Shown here one piece after another: positions 5,759 through 5,933 of a DNA stretch of 5,933 bases. The stretch is from an uncultured Pirellula sp. (lineage in GTDB: Bacteria; Planctomycetota; Planctomycetia; Pirellulales; Pirellulaceae). How positions within the stretch are numbered: position 1 is the stretch's first letter; each line of letters begins with the position of its first letter. Under the pieces are notes generated by a model. It ran no database searches, was not told the origin of the DNA, and saw only the letters and a list, made by a program, of their open reading frames with translations. A program made the position numbers and the translations under genes. Location of the stretch: assembly GCA_903837255.1 (NCBI GenBank), contig CAILTZ010000517.1:1-5933 (forward strand). The letters run 5' to 3'.

Positions 5759-5933
5759 TTGTCCTCTCTTCATCCCCAGGTCATCGAGTCGAGGCTACAT
5801 CTCGCCGAAGCGCGGCTCAAATCGGAGAATTTGCATTCGGCCGGAAATACCGGTCCACAGGTCTGTCTCGCTTGGGCGGATTCTGTCGACGCGATCGTGC
5901 GTCGATTGATCTGCGTGGCTTGCGAGGAAGAAG
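5759..5933 (+). CDS. glnD: N-terminus of a probable PII uridylyltransferase, GlnD (partial)
   Basis: A frame opens after an in-frame TAA at 5753-5755 and runs uninterrupted to the window edge, giving 58 complete codons. The only start codon at its head is TTG at 5759; no ATG or GTG precedes the helical region, and no clear Shine-Dalgarno sequence is present. The translation has a helical lead (VIESRLHLAEARLKSE) followed by GPQVCLAWADSVDAIVRRL. This resembles the N-terminal region of bacterial GlnD, before the nucleotidyltransferase domain. GlnD uridylylates and deuridylylates PII according to glutamine level. Its catalytic, HD and ACT domains would lie beyond the window and are not seen. The identification rests on this short match and on the position 37 bases after glnB. 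Translation may be coupled to glnB. Confidence 0.65.
   Translation, partial: MSSLHPQVIESRLHLAEARLKSENLHSAGNTGPQVCLAWADSVDAIVRRLICVACEEE

Overview
The window looks like chromosomal DNA of a planctomycete, probably near Pirellula/Rhodopirellula. This rests on the look of the proteins (an alpha-E / permuted ATP-grasp pair, a TIM-barrel sugar isomerase beside a small TPR protein, a PII protein followed by a GlnD-like start), moderate G+C and apparent use of a TTG start. No rRNA or single-copy marker confirms it. I see no insertion sequence, phage gene, tRNA or CRISPR array, and the gene complement is ordinary. The most unusual material lies between genes.

Layout. Positions 1-221 hold the 3' end of an unrecognised plus-strand gene. 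It converges, with an 11-base gap, on a minus-strand block that occupies 233-4225. Read in its own direction, that block runs: small TPR protein (4225-3899), sugar phosphate isomerase/epimerase-like TIM barrel (3835-2975), a 245-base gap with short direct repeats, circularly permuted ATP-grasp protein (2729-1248), and alpha-E protein (1180-233). From 4226 the strand switches: a divergent intergenic region with a strong hairpin leads into plus-strand hisA (4460-5179), glnB (5383-5721) and the first 58 codons of a probable glnD (from 5759).

How the genes fit together. The ATP-grasp and alpha-E proteins are a recurrent bacterial pair thought to form or modify an amide/peptide-like product whose identity is unknown. 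The transglutaminase-like protein often found with them is not visible here. The TPR and isomerase genes are probably co-transcribed, but their substrate cannot be read from sequence. HisA is the fourth enzyme of histidine biosynthesis and stands apart from other his genes. GlnB (PII, with the uridylylation site Tyr51) and the GlnD-like protein are a sensor and its modifying enzyme for nitrogen status.

The most interesting signal is the 203-base hisA-glnB gap. It carries a chain of overlapping, mutually exclusive inverted repeats ending in a hairpin followed by six T, that is, the layout of a transcription attenuator ahead of glnB. A second small hairpin sits just before the glnB ribosome binding site. 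This is inferred from base complementarity alone; the simpler alternative is a terminator for hisA.
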